From contig NZ_CP046622.1 of assembly GCF_009755665.1 (NCBI RefSeq), positions 2,356,001-2,420,000 on the forward strand: a stretch of DNA of 64,000 nt. Direction: 5' to 3'. Origin of the DNA: Variovorax paradoxus (GTDB lineage: Bacteria > Pseudomonadota > Gammaproteobacteria > Burkholderiales > Burkholderiaceae_C). Shown here piece after piece: positions 26,401-37,521 of the stretch. The number at the start of each line of letters is the position of its first letter. Within the stretch, counting starts at the first letter, position 1. The notes under the pieces are model-generated. The model was given only the letters and a program-made list of their open reading frames with translations. It had not been told where the DNA came from and made no database searches. A program made the position numbers and the translations under genes.

Positions 26401-26600
26401 TACCCGACGACCATCCGCTGATGAGTCGGATGCACAAGCCCGAACCGAAACTTCCACCCGATCAGCAGACAAGCGCAGCATCATGCCGCTCGAGGCGCAC
26501 GACCTTCGACCGCTGGCTGGCCTGCACGGTCGAAGAAGCAAAAGAGATGCTGAAGGTGCTACCGGCTGAGCTGTTCGATGCTGGGCCGATAACTCAATGA
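26401..26600 (+). pseudogene. Truncated, frameshifted SRAP (YedK/HMCES-like) fragment
   Basis: Three frames in order give DDHPLMSRMHKPEPKLPPDQ, then DKRSIMPLEAHD, then FDRWLACTVEEAKEMLKVLP and ELFDAGPI. HPLMxRMHKP and the following W-L segment are signatures of the C-terminal half of SOS-response-associated peptidases, which cap abasic sites in single-stranded DNA. The catalytic N-terminal Cys half is absent, and two frameshifts break the remainder. Such genes are common in mobile elements. Confidence 0.75.
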
Positions 26601-26719
26601 CTTGGCCTCGGCTGAGACCTCCGTTCTAATACCACGAGCACACTCGTTTCGACAGATGGAAGACATGCGATAAGTCGGCAACAAAATGTGTACGATGCGG
26701 CGAGAACTGGAGGAGTAAA

Positions 26720-27679
26720 GTGTTCTCAATCGCACCGTACTACGTCGAAATCGTAGATGATAAGAAGCAGCCAATCGACGTTTGGAATATTCAGAAGAAC
26801 GTCAACTTACGGGGCGTTGTGGAGCAGTTTCTAGCATCAGTGGTTGACCAGCCTCTCGTGCGAGAAACGCACCAGGCGAAGAAGACGTATGTGCTGCGTA
26901 AATTGTTCACAGGCTCACCTCGAACTGTCGGTGGTAGATACCAGACGGGCCACTACGGCTTCGAATCAGACATTTGGGACACCGTAAAAAAGGCATCGGC
27001 TCATAAGCGCACGAAAGTGCAGGCCGACATGCTTCCCTTCCTCTTCAATTTCTATTTTCCAAAGAGCACGAATGCGGCGCAGCAAAAGCGCGGGTTGCTG
27101 CTCTTGGGGCGCTTCAATACCATGGGCATTAGAAGCATGATCATGCCGGAACTGAAAAAGTATGTTGCAGCTGCGCATCCTGGCTTGGAACTGCGAGTGG
27201 ATAAGGTAGCCCCCACAGCCGTCGTCACTACCTTGTTAAATCAAGGTCAGGTCAAAAAAATCAGGCTAGTAAAGAAATCATTGCCAAGTGACTTTGCGAG
27301 TGTCTTGGGTAACGCGGATAAGCCTGAGTTTTTGGATCTTGAATACGTATTTCGACTTAAGCGGAATTCATTTTTTACAGATGTTGATTGGATTAAAAAG
27401 TTGGTCGCGGGTAAGATTCAAACTAAGGATATATTTACAATTTCTCCCGACAATCAGCCTGACAACATTAAAGTTGAAATCGTTCACGGCTCTAAAACGC
27501 GAGTCATCGATCTAGGCAATCGCGGAAAAGTATCGCCAAATATTGATATCACTGACGACGTTAGAGTGGATGCGACGGGACATCCGGACCCTGAGTCTTG
27601 GCTGGAACAAGCAGATGACCTGGCTTCAGAAATTCTTAGTTCGTGGGGGCTATCAACAACGTTCTCGACAAAGGTGTAG
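26720..27679 (+). CDS. Unrecognised 319-aa soluble protein, first gene of a candidate two-gene defence unit
   Basis: 319 aa from a GTG start with an excellent GGAGGAG site. No signal or membrane segment. The region FLFNFYFPKSTNAAQQKRGL, then LLGRFNTMGIRSMIMPEL, PGLELRVDKVAP and QGQVKKIRLVKKSLPSDF is an alpha/beta block. Many phage-resistance-associated hypothetical proteins share this style, but I cannot name a family. The C-terminal part (about 240-319) is charged. The next gene starts 3 nt after the stop, so the pair is coupled. AT-richer than the host and intact within a decayed island. Confidence 0.7.
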   Translation: MFSIAPYYVEIVDDKKQPIDVWNIQKNVNLRGVVEQFLASVVDQPLVRETHQAKKTYVLRKLFTGSPRTVGGRYQTGHYGFESDIWDTVKKASAHKRTKVQADMLPFLFNFYFPKSTNAAQQKRGLLLLGRFNTMGIRSMIMPELKKYVAAAHPGLELRVDKVAPTAVVTTLLNQGQVKKIRLVKKSLPSDFASVLGNADKPEFLDLEYVFRLKRNSFFTDVDWIKKLVAGKIQTKDIFTISPDNQPDNIKVEIVHGSKTRVIDLGNRGKVSPNIDITDDVRVDATGHPDPESWLEQADDLASEILSSWGLSTTFSTKV

Positions 27680-27682
27680 AGC

Positions 27683-28204
27683 ATGATCCAAAAAATGAAC
27701 CCTTGGTTCCTGGTTCGCGAACACTTTTCGACATTTTATGATTATGGTACTGGGAAGAAATCGCCGGCGGAATATGCATTTCAAATCGGATTTCCGGCTG
27801 TTGCTGCAATTTTGCAGCTAAGGCTTTTTGCCGTTTCGGCTGATGTTGTTTCGATCGTGGTTTCTGCTGCATCTATTGTGGCGGGATTAATGTTGAATCT
27901 TTTGGTGTTGGTTTACACGCTCGTATTCAATAATAGAGAGTCGCATGATCTCTATAGTAATTTTGTTGACTTCAAGCGTCTATGTCGAGAGACGCTTTCC
28001 ACTATTGCATACAGCGTGTTGCTATGCATTATCTTGGTCGTCACGGCATTCTTTGCCTTGACCGACGGGTGGATTGGCACGATTGGACGGTTTTGCATGG
28101 TCTATGCCGGTGTGTCGGTGCTGCTCTGTTTGTTGATCGTGTTGCGCCGATCTTATTTGCTGATTAATTTTGAGTTGATACGTAATCCGGCTACTGCGCC
28201 CTGA
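27683..28204 (+). CDS. Four-helix membrane protein, second gene of the candidate defence unit
   Basis: 173 aa with four predicted membrane helices: AFQIGFPAVAAILQLRLFAV, ADVVSIVVSAASIVAGLMLN, TIAYSVLLCIILVVTAFFAL and CMVYAGVSVLLCLLIVLRRS. Short loops lie between, and Arg/Lys at the ends suggest both termini are cytoplasmic. The coupling to the preceding soluble protein and the island setting resemble sensor-effector pairs in which a small membrane protein damages the membrane on infection. It has no family that I recognise. Confidence 0.7.
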   Translation: MIQKMNPWFLVREHFSTFYDYGTGKKSPAEYAFQIGFPAVAAILQLRLFAVSADVVSIVVSAASIVAGLMLNLLVLVYTLVFNNRESHDLYSNFVDFKRLCRETLSTIAYSVLLCIILVVTAFFALTDGWIGTIGRFCMVYAGVSVLLCLLIVLRRSYLLINFELIRNPATAP

Positions 28205-29332
28205 TCCTGACTCCTGAGTGCGCCAGTCACAACTCGGAAGTCGGCGCGGTGGAAATGACTTTGGGTTTGTTGATGCCCAATTCTCAAGCCATGGCCAAGC
28301 CGCGTATTTGACGCCCCGCTGGCGCATGTGGGTGTACCGACGCAGTGAGTTCCAGGAGCGATGGCCAAAGAGCTGGCCACGTTGGGAATGTTCCAGCCTA
28401 GTTCGAATAAGCGGCTGATGCCGTCGTGACGCAGGTCGTGGAAATGAGGGTCATCGATGCCCAGCAGGGCGCAGGCGTTCGTGAAAGAACTGCTGACGGA
28501 ATCGCCGTGGTGCGGAAAAATTCGCCCCTTTTGCTCGGTTGACTTGCGACGATTCAAGATGATCGCCAGTGCCTCCTGTGTGAGCGCGTAGCGGACGTCG
28601 TTGCCTTCCTTCTCGCCGGGGTGCTTCATGTCACGCACCCAAATTTCCGAGTGGTCCTCGTCCAAGTCTTCAAAGCTCTGCCGGGTGATTTCGTCTTGGC
28701 GTCGCGCGCTGAAGATCGCGTAGCAGATGATTTCCTGCATCGGGATGGCATTCTTGCGTTTCACTCGCCAGAAATGCTTCATGAGCTTGTCCAACTCTTC
28801 CAGCGTAGGGCGCCTGTCGCGCGCCTTTGATCTTGACGACAGGCCGAGTGATTTGCACACCTTGCACGCGTCGTCGATCACCTGGAGGTCGAGCGGATAG
28901 CCCCACGCCGGCCGAGCCAGCCCATAGACCGTGGCGACGTGAGACTGGGAGTTGCCAACAGTCTGAGGCTGTACTTTCATGGTTTGGCGAACTGCACCCA
29001 GTCGGCGCTGGTTATTGTGGAGCCGCGCCGCTTGGCCAGGCTTGTGCGGCCGCTGTGTTGAGCACCTGCGCCTTGGTCTTTCCGATCTCCTTCCGGGACT
29101 CGGCGACGTATTTTTCAATGGCTTTGGCAAAAGTCGGGTCGGGTGCCCGGAGTTTTTCGAGTGCGCTGGGCTTCGCTAACTCCGTCTCGCGGCCTTGAGC
29201 CAAAGCTGGGCAGCCTGTTCGCGGTCGAAGGTCTCCTTCTCGCTGTTCACGACGACGCGACCGTCCTTGATTCGGATTCGGGCCATGTGCGCTACGCTTC
29301 CGTCTGCGCTTGCGTTTCGTGATGGTTCCCAA
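28205..29332 (-). pseudogene. dusA-type tyrosine integrase, broken by several frameshifts
   Basis: Read across frames the protein is recognisable. It starts near 29332 (GTITKRK, then MARIRIKDGRVVVNSEKETF, ETELAKPSALEKL, DPTFAKAIEKYVAESRKE). The catalytic domain follows, with FSARRQDEITRQ (first Arg), HDLRHDG (His-x-x-Arg, about 28421-28441) and, after a frameshift at about 28364-28376, GHRSWNSLRRYTHMR with the last His and the nucleophilic Tyr. At least four frameshifts are needed, so no active enzyme can be made. It lies immediately upstream of dusA, as expected for this integrase group. Confidence 0.88.
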
Positions 29333-29362
29333 AGGTGCCTTCCGGTGGTACATGCTTTTTTT

Positions 29363-29381
29363 GTGGCACGGAATGTGCCAC
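29363..29381. promoter_or_regulatory. GTGGCAC inverted repeat near the integrase end
   Basis: GTGGCAC and GTGCCAC face each other across 5 bp between the integrase start and dusA. A related motif (GTGGCAC then GTGGCG) lies at 21441-21457 near the other end. Repeats of this type next to both att cores are candidate arm-type integrase or excision-factor sites. Confidence 0.45.
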
Positions 29382-29412
29382 TCGGACCGAAAAAATGGGC
29401 AAATGAGAAGAA

Positions 29413-30453
29413 ATGACACCGAACGAGAATCGCATAAACACTGGGCTTGAGCCCGATTCCCCTCTGAAGGCCAGTTCTGCCAAGGCCATGCGCGTGTCCG
29501 TTGCGCCCATGATGGACTGGACCGACCGCCACTGTCGGTACTTCCATCGCCTGATGTCGCGCCACGCGCTGCTCTATACCGAAATGGTGACCACGGGCGC
29601 GCTGGTGCATGGCGACGTGCCCCGCCACCTGCGCTTCAACGCCGAAGAGCACCCGGTGGCCCTGCAGCTGGGCGGCAGCGAACCGGCCGACCTGGCGCAT
29701 TGCGCGAAGCTGGGCGAAGAGTGGGGCTACGACGAGATCAACCTCAACTGCGGCTGCCCCAGCGAGCGCGTGCAGCGCGGAGCCTTCGGCGCCTGCCTGA
29801 TGGCCGAGCCGCAACTGGTGGCCGACTGCGTGAAGGCAATGGTCGACGTGGTGAGCGTGCCGGTCACGGTCAAGCACCGCATCGGCATCGACAAGATCGA
29901 GAGCTACGAGTTCGTGCGCGACTTTGTCGGCACCGTGAGCGAGGCCGGCTGCGGCACGTTCATCGTTCATGCGCGCAATGCGTGGCTGAAGGGGCTGAGC
30001 CCGAAGCAGAACCGCGAGATTCCGCCGCTGCGCTATGAGCTGGTGCACCGGCTGAAGCATGACTTTCCGGCGTTGAGCTTTTCGATCAACGGCGGTATTT
30101 CGGCCAATGCCCAGGTGCATGAGCACTTGCGGCTGCTCGACGGCGTGATGGTGGGGCGTGAGGCCTATCACAACCCCTGGTGGCTGGCCGAATGGGATGC
30201 CGAGTTCTTCGGCGCCGGGCCGCAGCCGCTGACGCGTGAAGAGGTGGAGTCGCTCATGTGCGACTACATGGTTCGCGAGGCGGCGGAACACGGCACGCAG
30301 TGGTCGTCGATCGCGCGGCACATGCTGGGCTTGCGCAACGGCCTGCCCGGCGCGCGCCGCTGGCGTCAGGTCTGGAGCGACCACCGGCTCAAGACGCGCT
30401 CGCCGCACGAGGTGATGGCGCTGGCGCATGAGCCCGTGGCGCAGGTTGCCTAG
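29413..30453 (+). CDS. dusA: tRNA-dihydrouridine synthase A
   Basis: 346 aa. FMN-dependent reduction of uridines in the tRNA D-loop. The core begins RVSVAPMMDWTDRHCRYFHR and includes the NCGCPSERV loop with the catalytic Cys, then VKHRIGID, SINGGI and GVMVGREAYHNPW. The first 25 residues are a variable extension. An ATG at 29488 would give the short form. The island core repeat lies at codons 31-39, so the first 30 codons and the promoter were probably supplied by the island. Confidence 0.93.
   Translation: MTPNENRINTGLEPDSPLKASSAKAMRVSVAPMMDWTDRHCRYFHRLMSRHALLYTEMVTTGALVHGDVPRHLRFNAEEHPVALQLGGSEPADLAHCAKLGEEWGYDEINLNCGCPSERVQRGAFGACLMAEPQLVADCVKAMVDVVSVPVTVKHRIGIDKIESYEFVRDFVGTVSEAGCGTFIVHARNAWLKGLSPKQNREIPPLRYELVHRLKHDFPALSFSINGGISANAQVHEHLRLLDGVMVGREAYHNPWWLAEWDAEFFGAGPQPLTREEVESLMCDYMVREAAEHGTQWSSIARHMLGLRNGLPGARRWRQVWSDHRLKTRSPHEVMALAHEPVAQVA
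29503..29527 (+). repeat. dusA-side att core
   Basis: GCGCCCATGATGGACTGG and the following ACCGACC encode VAPMMDWTD of DusA and are partly repeated at 21362-21385. This conserved segment is the known target region of dusA-specific integrases. Confidence 0.7.
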
Positions 30454-30481
30454 CTGAGGCGTGCCTAGCTGAAGCGTGCCT
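30451..30481. repeat. Short tandem duplication after dusA
   Basis: TGCCTAGCTGARGCG occurs twice in direct succession across and just after the dusA stop codon. A GCGGC-GCCGC hairpin follows at about 30499-30515 and lacks a T-run. The rest of the 189-bp gap before the IclR gene holds AT-rich sequence that probably contains its promoter. Confidence 0.5.
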
Positions 30482-30642
30482 TGAGTGAAGCGGGCACTGC
30501 GGCGCGAAGCCGCTTGCGGCAAGGGATTCGCCGCCCAGCAACGGTGAGTGTTCCAAAATGATAATGATTGACTGAGGACTGAAACTTTTCAACTTTTCTG
30601 CTAAAGAATCAAGAAACGCTAATAAATAAGGGGTTTCGATTC

Positions 30643-31425
30643 ATGAATGAAGCGGGGAGCAAAGAAGAAGTCAGCGCATTGGGCCGGGGTCTGGCCCTGC
30701 TCAAGGTCATCGGGATGTCGGCATCGCCGATGAGCAATCGGGAACTGGCCGACACCACGGGCCTTCCCAAGGCGACGGTATCGCGCCTTACGGCCACGTT
30801 GGTGAACGCGGGGTATCTGCGGCAGTCGCAGGACAGCGAGCGCTTCAGCCTGGGCCCGGCGCTGCTCGACATGAGCAGCCGCTATCTCCGTCATTTCGAC
30901 CTGCGCACGGTGGCCAGGCCGCACCTGGCGGAGTTGTCCGAATTTGCGGGCGCCAGCGTCCATGTGGCGGTGCGCGACGATCTCGACATGCTCGTCATCG
31001 ATTCACTGCGCCCGCGCTCGGCGCTGATCAGCTCGCGGCTGGACGTCGGCACCCGCATGAGCATCGTCACCTCGGCCGCGGGCCGTGCTTCCCTTGCGGC
31101 ATTGCCCGAGGCCGAGCGGGCGGCGGTGCTCGAGAAGATCCAGCAGGAAAGCGGCGAAAGCTGGGCCTCCATCGAACCCCGCCTGATGGCCGGGCTCGAC
31201 GAATACGCCCGCCTGGGCTACTGCAGCTCGTTCGGCGAATGGCATCCGCACATTCATGCGCTTGGCTTTGCGCTGCAAGGGCCGCATGGTGAACGCTATG
31301 GCGTGAGCTGCGGCGGCCCCGCCTACCTGCTGCCGAAAGACATGATGCTCTCGCGCGTTGCGCCGCGCCTGCTCGAGGCTGCCAGCCGCATCTCGGCCGA
31401 AACCGGCGTCATCGGCCCGGACTGA
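30643..31425 (+). CDS. IclR-family transcriptional regulator
   Basis: 260 aa. The N-terminal winged helix reads LGRGLALLKVIG then MSNRELADTTGLPKATVSRL. The IclR effector domain follows (ARPHLAELSEFAGASVHVAV, RMSIVTSAAGRASLAALPE). It lies convergent to the GntR gene. No target gene is adjacent other than this region's propionate operon, so its regulon is uncertain. Confidence 0.9.
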   Translation: MNEAGSKEEVSALGRGLALLKVIGMSASPMSNRELADTTGLPKATVSRLTATLVNAGYLRQSQDSERFSLGPALLDMSSRYLRHFDLRTVARPHLAELSEFAGASVHVAVRDDLDMLVIDSLRPRSALISSRLDVGTRMSIVTSAAGRASLAALPEAERAAVLEKIQQESGESWASIEPRLMAGLDEYARLGYCSSFGEWHPHIHALGFALQGPHGERYGVSCGGPAYLLPKDMMLSRVAPRLLEAASRISAETGVIGPD

Positions 31426-31450
31426 TCGGCCCGCGGCGCCTGGGCGGGGC

Positions 31451-32098
31451 CTAGACCGCCGCTTCCAGGCCGTTCTTGAAGTGCTCGCGCATGCGCGCCA
31501 TGGCCGCGGTGGCGTCGCGCGCCTCGATGGCCGCCATCATCGAGCGGTGCTCCGCCAGCGATTCGGCGATGCGGCCTTCCTTGAGCAGTGAGTTGTGGCG
31601 GTTGAGCTTCATCACCTTGCGCAGGTCGGCCACCATCTGGTCGCGCCACTTGTTGTTGGCAATGGCCAAAAGGCGCATGTGAAAGCGCTCGTTCAGCGCG
31701 AAGAAGTGCTCTCGGTTTTCCTTGCCTGGCGCGCCGGCGGCCTCCAGCTCGGCGTGCAGCGCCTTCAGTTCCGCGCGCTGGGCGTCGGTCGCGCGCTCGG
31801 CCACCACGCCGGCCGCGTCGCTCTCCAGCAGGGAGAGCAGGTGATACACGTCCGCCAGGTCTTGCTCCGACACCTCGGTCACGTAGGCGCCGCGCCGCAC
31901 CTTCATGGTGACCAGGCCTTCGGCCGCCAGCACCTTCAGGGCTTCGCGCAGCGGGGTGCGGCTGATGCCGTATTCCTCGGCCAGCTTGAGTTCGTCGATC
32001 CAGCTGCCGGGCTCGAGCTCGCGGCGGAAGATCCGCTGGCGCAGCAGCTCGGCCACCTCTTCATAGAGGGCGCGCGGGGTAAGGGTGACGGCGGACAT
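31451..32098 (-). CDS. GntR-family (FCD type) regulator, probable controller of the methylmalonyl-CoA operon
   Basis: 215 aa. The GntR helix-turn-helix is ELKLAEEYGISRTPLREALK, followed by an all-helical FCD domain with the metal-binding pattern (FHMRLLAIA, EHRSMMAAIEARD). It is divergent from the methylmalonyl-CoA mutase gene with 127 bp between them, the normal layout for a local regulator. A likely ligand is an acyl-CoA or organic acid of the propionate pathway. Confidence 0.88.
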   Translation of the reverse strand: MSAVTLTPRALYEEVAELLRQRIFRRELEPGSWIDELKLAEEYGISRTPLREALKVLAAEGLVTMKVRRGAYVTEVSEQDLADVYHLLSLLESDAAGVVAERATDAQRAELKALHAELEAAGAPGKENREHFFALNERFHMRLLAIANNKWRDQMVADLRKVMKLNRHNSLLKEGRIAESLAEHRSMMAAIEARDATAAMARMREHFKNGLEAAV

Positions 32099-32174
32099 GG
32101 GCCGGACTGTACCGCAAAAACGTGTTTGAATTAATAATTATGGATAGGTTAGACTCGCTGCGGCTTGCAAATTC

Positions 32175-32205
32175 CTTGCAGGCGAATTTGCGACTACCCT
32201 GCAAG
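32175..32205. promoter_or_regulatory. Inverted repeat in the GntR/mutase intergenic region
   Basis: CTTGCAGG (32175-32182) and CCTGCAAG (32198-32205) form 8-bp perfect arms 15 bp apart. CTTGCA also occurs at 32164-32169. The site lies just upstream of the mutase start and could be the operator of the divergent GntR protein or of another acyl-CoA-sensing regulator. Confidence 0.5.
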
Positions 32206-32225
32206 ACACTGCAAAACGGCCCCTC

Positions 32226-34388
<2,163 letters not shown>

Positions 34389-34402
34389 TCGGGACGCGAA
34401 AC

Positions 34403-34876
34403 GTGGGCGATCTTTTGTCGCGGCTGTCGCTGCAGCCCGTTGATTCCAGCGATTTCGAAGCCATGCTGGCCTTGCGCGTCGATGCGATGCGCCCCAGCCT
34501 GGAGCGCGTCGGGCGCTTCGACCCTGCGCGTTCACGCGAACGGCTCCAGGCCGGGTTCGTCGTGCCTTACATGCATCACATCGTGCTCGACAGCGACCTG
34601 CGCATCGGCTTTGTCACGCTCAAGCCCGAAGACCCCGATGCGCTGCGGCTGGACCACCTGTACCTGCGCACCGGTTTCCAGGGGCTGGGCATCGGCGAAT
34701 GGGTCTTGCAATGGGCCAAGTCGCAGGCCCGGGAGCAAGGGATGGACATCAAGCTGACCGCGCTGGTGCAGAGCGACGCCAACCGCTTCTATGTGCGGCA
34801 CGGCTTCGTGCTCGAAGGCGAAGAGGGCGTCGACCTGCACTACCGCTGGCGCGTAGCCTCGGAGGATGCGTGCTGA
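34403..34876 (+). CDS. GNAT-family N-acetyltransferase in the propionyl-CoA operon
   Basis: 157 aa from a GTG start 14 bp after the mutase stop. The acetyl-CoA site is [20 protein letters not shown] (motif A with Q-x-x-G-x-G), followed by the [16 protein letters not shown] motif B. Its substrate is unknown. Because it sits between mutase and chaperone genes, acylation control of the pathway enzymes is one possibility. It overlaps the meaB start. Confidence 0.85.
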   Translation: MGDLLSRLSLQPVDSSDFEAMLALRVDAMRPSLERVGRFDPARSRERLQAGFVVPYMHHIVLDSDLRIGFVTLKPEDPDALRLDHLYLRTGFQGLGIGEWVLQWAKSQAREQGMDIKLTALVQSDANRFYVRHGFVLEGEEGVDLHYRWRVASEDAC

Positions 34877-35919
34877 AACAGGTCGGGGCACTTGAACGCG
34901 CCATTGCCGAGCCGGAGGGCATGGCACAGCGCCGCGCCATCGCCAAGGCCATTACGCTGCTCGAATCCACACGGGCCGACCATCGCGCGCAAGCCGATGA
35001 ATTGCTCACCGCATTGCTGCCACGCACCGGCAGTTCATTTCGCCTCGGCATCTCCGGCGTGCCGGGTGTCGGCAAATCGACCTTCATCGAGACGCTGGGC
35101 CTGCTGCTGATTGGCAAGGGCCACCGCGTGGCGGTGCTCACCATCGACCCTTCGTCGACCGTTTCGGGCGGCTCCATCCTCGGCGACAAGACGCGCATGG
35201 AGCGCCTCTCGGTGCATGAGCGCGCCTACATCCGGCCGAGCCCGTCGAGCGGCACGCTGGGCGGCGTGGCCGAGAAAACGCGCGAAGCCATGCTGGTGTG
35301 CGAAGCCGCCGGCTACGACATCGTCATTGTCGAAACCGTGGGCGTGGGCCAGAGCGAAACCGCCGTGGCCGGCATGACCGACATGTTCGTACTGATGCAG
35401 TTGCCCAATGCGGGCGACGACCTGCAGGCCATCAAGAAGGGCGTGATGGAACTGGCCGACCTGGTTGTCATCAACAAGGCCGACATCGACAAGGACGCCG
35501 CCACGCGTGCGCAGGCGCAGATCACCTCGGCCCTGCGCCTCTTCGGCCACCAGGGCAACCCGGACCACGCGCATGCGGTGCATGACGCGCACAGCGGCGC
35601 CGAGGTTCGCTTCTGGCTGCCCAAGGTGCTGCAGCTGAGCGCGCTGGCGGGTACCGGCGTCGACGCCTTCTGGGACGCCGTCACGCAGTTCAGGCAATTG
35701 CAAACCGCGAATGGCAAGCTCGCCAAGCGGCGCGAAAAGCAGGCCACGGCGTGGATGTGGGAGCGCATCGACGCGGGCCTCAAGCAAGCGTTCAGGCAAC
35801 ACGCGCAGGTGCGCGAACTGCTGCCGCAACTCACTCGGCAAGTGGCAGAGGGCTCGCTGCCCGCATCGACGGCGGCGCGCCAGCTGCTTTCGGCAGCGGC
35901 CATCACCGCCAGGCCATGA
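34870..35919 (+). CDS. meaB: MeaB-type G3E GTPase, chaperone of methylmalonyl-CoA mutase
   Basis: 349 aa from a GTG with GGAGG at good spacing, overlapping the GNAT stop by 7 bp. Walker [10 protein letters not shown], the ETVGVGQSE switch and NKADID (G4) identify the MeaB/ArgK family. It loads and protects adenosylcobalamin in the mutase using GTP. The position beside the mutase gene supports this role rather than a lysine/arginine transport ATPase, the old annotation. Confidence 0.93.
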   Translation: MLKQVGALERAIAEPEGMAQRRAIAKAITLLESTRADHRAQADELLTALLPRTGSSFRLGISGVPGVGKSTFIETLGLLLIGKGHRVAVLTIDPSSTVSGGSILGDKTRMERLSVHERAYIRPSPSSGTLGGVAEKTREAMLVCEAAGYDIVIVETVGVGQSETAVAGMTDMFVLMQLPNAGDDLQAIKKGVMELADLVVINKADIDKDAATRAQAQITSALRLFGHQGNPDHAHAVHDAHSGAEVRFWLPKVLQLSALAGTGVDAFWDAVTQFRQLQTANGKLAKRREKQATAWMWERIDAGLKQAFRQHAQVRELLPQLTRQVAEGSLPASTAARQLLSAAAITARP

Positions 35920-35959
35920 CAACACACGAAATTCAGGACCACAGCTTCGGAAGCACACC

Positions 35960-37504
<1,545 letters not shown>

Positions 37505-37521
37505 GCACACAGGACAACAAC

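Larger units (their letters stand above)
21362..29527. mobile_element. Genomic island integrated in dusA
   Basis: The element is bounded by imperfect repeats of the dusA 5' core (21362-21385 and 29503-29527). Its integrase, now broken, sits beside dusA and points away from it. Tyrosine integrases of this kind are known to insert islands and prophages at dusA. The backbone genes are decayed by frameshifts: integrase, PrtN-like gene, a small operon and an SRAP fragment. The cargo is intact and visibly AT-richer: a NACHT-like NTPase and a two-gene unit. Boundaries and direction of recombination are inferred. Confidence 0.8.

Noticed and set aside
26166..26600. Single 144-codon gene on the plus strand
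   Set aside because: Only its last part is protein-like (SRAP). The first half is antisense to a decayed minus-strand gene with a better pattern.
26720..28204. Kiwa (KwaA/KwaB) defence system
   Set aside because: Sizes are similar (4-TM membrane protein and a protein of about 315 aa), but the gene order is reversed and I see no DUF4868 pattern in the soluble protein.
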